This document shows, piece by piece, positions 62,158-64,000 of a stretch of 64,000 nucleotides of DNA. Positions within the stretch are counted from its first letter, which is position 1. Each line of letters begins with the position of its first letter. The notes beneath the pieces are model-generated. The model made no database searches and had not been told where the DNA came from. It saw only the letters and a list, made by a program, of their open reading frames with translations. The DNA is from Amycolatopsis balhimycina FH 1894. Lineage in GTDB: Bacteria; Actinomycetota; Actinomycetes; Mycobacteriales; Pseudonocardiaceae. The stretch lies in contig NZ_KB913037.1 of the NCBI RefSeq assembly GCF_000384295.1, positions 2,151,975 to 2,215,974 of the forward strand, given 5' to 3'. The translations under genes were made by a program, and so were the position numbers.

Positions 62158-63558
62158 TCACCAATCGGCAACCCTTGCTGTCAGTGCGTCATCAATCGCC
62201 TCACTCGCCTCACTTACTGTCGCGACGGGATTCGGGTAGCCACGCACCAGGTCGTCGGTGGACAAGTACTCCGACGGCGGACTCGCCGGCCCTCCGATGG
62301 TCAGCAACGTCGGAGCCGACTTGTCCTCGAAGAACCGTTCGAGCACCAAACTGTTCCCCACCGCGATCTTTGAACCGGTGGCGAGCGCCAGCTGTTGCCC
62401 GGCATTCGCTTGCCATCCACCCGGCCACATGGCGCCGGCGAGAACTGGCACCAGGAGATGGGTGACGCCGGCGGCGACGACGTACTGCTGATGCTCCAGC
62501 CGATTCAAATCTTCGCAGATCTGGACACCAAAACGTCCGGATCGCGACTCCAGCAACGCGACCGCTCGACTGTGCGGGATCCGCTCGTCTCGTTTGCACC
62601 CCAGGTCGAGCTTGAAGTCCTCCTGCTTCTGGGTCGTAAAACAAAACCCTGATGCCTTGTCCTGGATCAGAAGCGGGCGATCCCGGCCGTTGCGATGCAG
62701 TACTACCGCGCGGTTCGTCAACCGGTCAGTGTGCGGCTGTGATCCCACACTCAGTACCGGCCCCGAACCGAGCAGCAACCACGTGAGGGAGCTCTTGTCC
62801 GGACGCGGAGTGTTCTTCAGCAGCTCACGCCACACCATGAGCAGCTCGTCATCCAGGCTGGCTTCCGGGAGAAAGCCGATCGCCGCACCACTGCTATCCA
62901 AGGCGTCCAACGCGTCGCGAACGCGAGGCCGAAGCCGCTCGCTAGCTGGCCCCACGGTGTAGAACCCTTGGCGACCAGTCTCCGTCAGCGTCCATTCCAC
63001 ATCGTCCCGCTCGGCGAGGAAGGGCAACTGCGCCACGGTGACGGGAGGAGGCGGGTCGAGATCGCCCGGTTTGTGAAGGGCTTCTCGATCGGGCAAATCG
63101 TAGGCTTCGGGCACGAACTCGATGTGCACGTCAGTGCTGAGCGGCGGTGGCACCCGCAGCAGATTGAGGAAACCGTCGAGGTATTCGCGGTCCTCGTTGG
63201 GACGCAACCATGAAGTCCTCCTGAACAATAGCAACCCACTTGTCTGATCGTTCAGCCGTCCGGTCTGGGTCAGACGGACCATGAGATCATCGAGCACCCC
63301 GGACCCGAGGTAACCGAGCTGCTTGCTCGCGTGCAGCAGAGCCAGATCGAGGCCGAGGAGCACGCCGAAGAGCTGTGATTTGTCGCTCAGATTGGGCGGC
63401 ATCCACCACGATCCGAGCACGTTGGTCACTTCGACCTCCAGGCGCACACGGCCGGCGATCTCTTGTACTTCCTCGGTCTCGGACCACGCGGTTAGCAGAT
63501 CGGCGTCAACCCAGCACAGTGAGTCATAGAGGTTGACGAATGCATCAGCGGGATCCAT
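62158..63558 (-). CDS. Nitrilase/carbon-nitrogen hydrolase-fold protein
   Basis: 466 residues from ATG 63,558, chosen for GGAAG at 7 bp; a longer frame to 63,924 would run through the divergent gene. The C-terminal half carries a nitrilase-type triad: Glu in GFLPEASLDD (about 229), Lys in PLLIQDKASGF (about 299) and Cys in GVQICEDLNRLEH (about 346), followed by THLLVPVLAG. The N-terminal 200 residues are helical and unassigned. Nitrilase domains also occur in some reverse-transcriptase defence systems, but no RT is seen in the window. It is divergent by 34 bp from the ORF at 63,593. Confidence 0.65.
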   Translation of the reverse strand: MDPADAFVNLYDSLCWVDADLLTAWSETEEVQEIAGRVRLEVEVTNVLGSWWMPPNLSDKSQLFGVLLGLDLALLHASKQLGYLGSGVLDDLMVRLTQTGRLNDQTSGLLLFRRTSWLRPNEDREYLDGFLNLLRVPPPLSTDVHIEFVPEAYDLPDREALHKPGDLDPPPPVTVAQLPFLAERDDVEWTLTETGRQGFYTVGPASERLRPRVRDALDALDSSGAAIGFLPEASLDDELLMVWRELLKNTPRPDKSSLTWLLLGSGPVLSVGSQPHTDRLTNRAVVLHRNGRDRPLLIQDKASGFCFTTQKQEDFKLDLGCKRDERIPHSRAVALLESRSGRFGVQICEDLNRLEHQQYVVAAGVTHLLVPVLAGAMWPGGWQANAGQQLALATGSKIAVGNSLVLERFFEDKSAPTLLTIGGPASPPSEYLSTDDLVRGYPNPVATVSEASEAIDDALTARVADW

Positions 63559-63592
63559 ACTTAACACTTCCTTGATTATGGAGGCGGGGAAC

Positions 63593-64000
63593 ATGGTGAC
63601 TTGGACGAGAGCGACGCAGGTCCAGGCGGCCACGAGTCGCTCGCAAGCGGCCGTGAGGGCCGTTGGCGAGCGGGCTACGACCGGCCTTGAGCGCGGACTC
63701 GATGTCTGGGCATCCCGGCTCAAAGAGGAGACCGGGGACGGCAAAGTTCTCGGCGAGCAGGCGACGGTAGACCGCTGGGCTTCGGCGGTAAGCCGGTGGA
63801 TCGTGGATGCAGCACTTCTGGCCGACACGCCGAACCTGCACGCCGCGGTCGAGATCCTGCGCGAGGCCGTCCTGCGACTCGATCCCGAGGGCCCCACCGC
63901 CCGGCTCGAAGCTGCAGTCGTCACGTTGGCGGAAGTAGCTCGCGCCGGCCTTGACCGCGCCCGCCAGAACGAAGTCGTCGACGCTCTCGACCCGAATTCG
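63593..64000 (+). CDS. Partial hypothetical protein (3' end outside window)
   Basis: An open frame of 136 codons to the window edge. ATG 63,593 has GGAGG at about 8 bp. The visible part is helical and Ala/Arg/Glu-rich (SRSQAAVRAVGERATTGLER, ATVDRWASAVSRWIVDAALL, HAAVEILREAVLRLDPEGPT) with no motif recognised. It is divergent, with a 34-bp gap, from the nitrilase-fold gene, so the two may form one system. Confidence 0.6.
   Translation, partial: MVTWTRATQVQAATSRSQAAVRAVGERATTGLERGLDVWASRLKEETGDGKVLGEQATVDRWASAVSRWIVDAALLADTPNLHAAVEILREAVLRLDPEGPTARLEAAVVTLAEVARAGLDRARQNEVVDALDPNS

Overview
The window is high-GC (about 70%) actinobacterial chromosome, most likely from a Pseudonocardiaceae-type organism such as Amycolatopsis. 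The clues are third-position GC bias, many GTG starts, GTGA/ATGA operon junctions, a fused CydDC transporter and mycobacterial DosR-regulon families. The genus is an inference from protein style, not a search result.

Region 1 (about 1-48,430) looks like a large DosR/DevR-type hypoxia and dormancy regulon. It carries a DevR-like LuxR regulator (12,047-12,685) and a two-GAF DevS/DosT-like sensor kinase (7,797-9,539). Around them are the usual targets: Hsp20, DUF1876 (Rv1738-like), DUF1918 (Rv0569-like), three Acg-type nitroreductases, five universal stress proteins, three CBS-BON proteins, CtpF-like P-type ATPases, PPK2, cytochrome bd (cydA, cydB, cydDC) and an M50 protease remnant. Degenerate palindromes of the form RGGnC-N4-GnCCY recur in promoter gaps, often in pairs. 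The metabolic logic is low-oxygen energy supply: phosphoketolase makes acetyl-phosphate, acetate kinase converts it to acetate plus ATP, an ADP-forming acyl-CoA synthetase links acetate and acetyl-CoA, cytochrome bd scavenges oxygen and PPK2 uses polyphosphate.

Two blocks inside region 1 look accessory. One is a divergent pair at 18,672-22,802: an SRPBCC plus membrane-lipase protein, and a large protein with a PD-(D/E)XK-like motif and a C-terminal vWA domain. The other is a lower-GC OLD-like ATPase/TOPRIM nuclease at about 35,300-37,170.

Region 2 (about 48,500-55,000) is a recombination boundary. A frameshifted OmpR-type regulator is followed by a sensor kinase cut off after its dimerisation region and joined in frame to a VirD4/TraD-like conjugation ATPase. 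Replication-relaxation, truncated and HTH genes of an integrated conjugative element follow.

Region 3 (about 55,250-60,680) is a compact cassette: Nudix hydrolase, hexapeptide acyltransferase, acyl carrier protein, FAD amine oxidase-like enzyme and TauD-like dioxygenase, divergent from an XRE-TPR regulator. It looks like a small biosynthetic cluster carried by the element. Region 4 (60,925-64,000) holds an unknown gene, a nitrilase-fold protein and a divergent partial ORF.

At least six genes carry frameshifts, often at G/C runs. Some are clearly pseudogenes (M50 remnant, the membrane protein at 44,178); others could be sequencing errors. No tRNA, rRNA or CRISPR array was seen.
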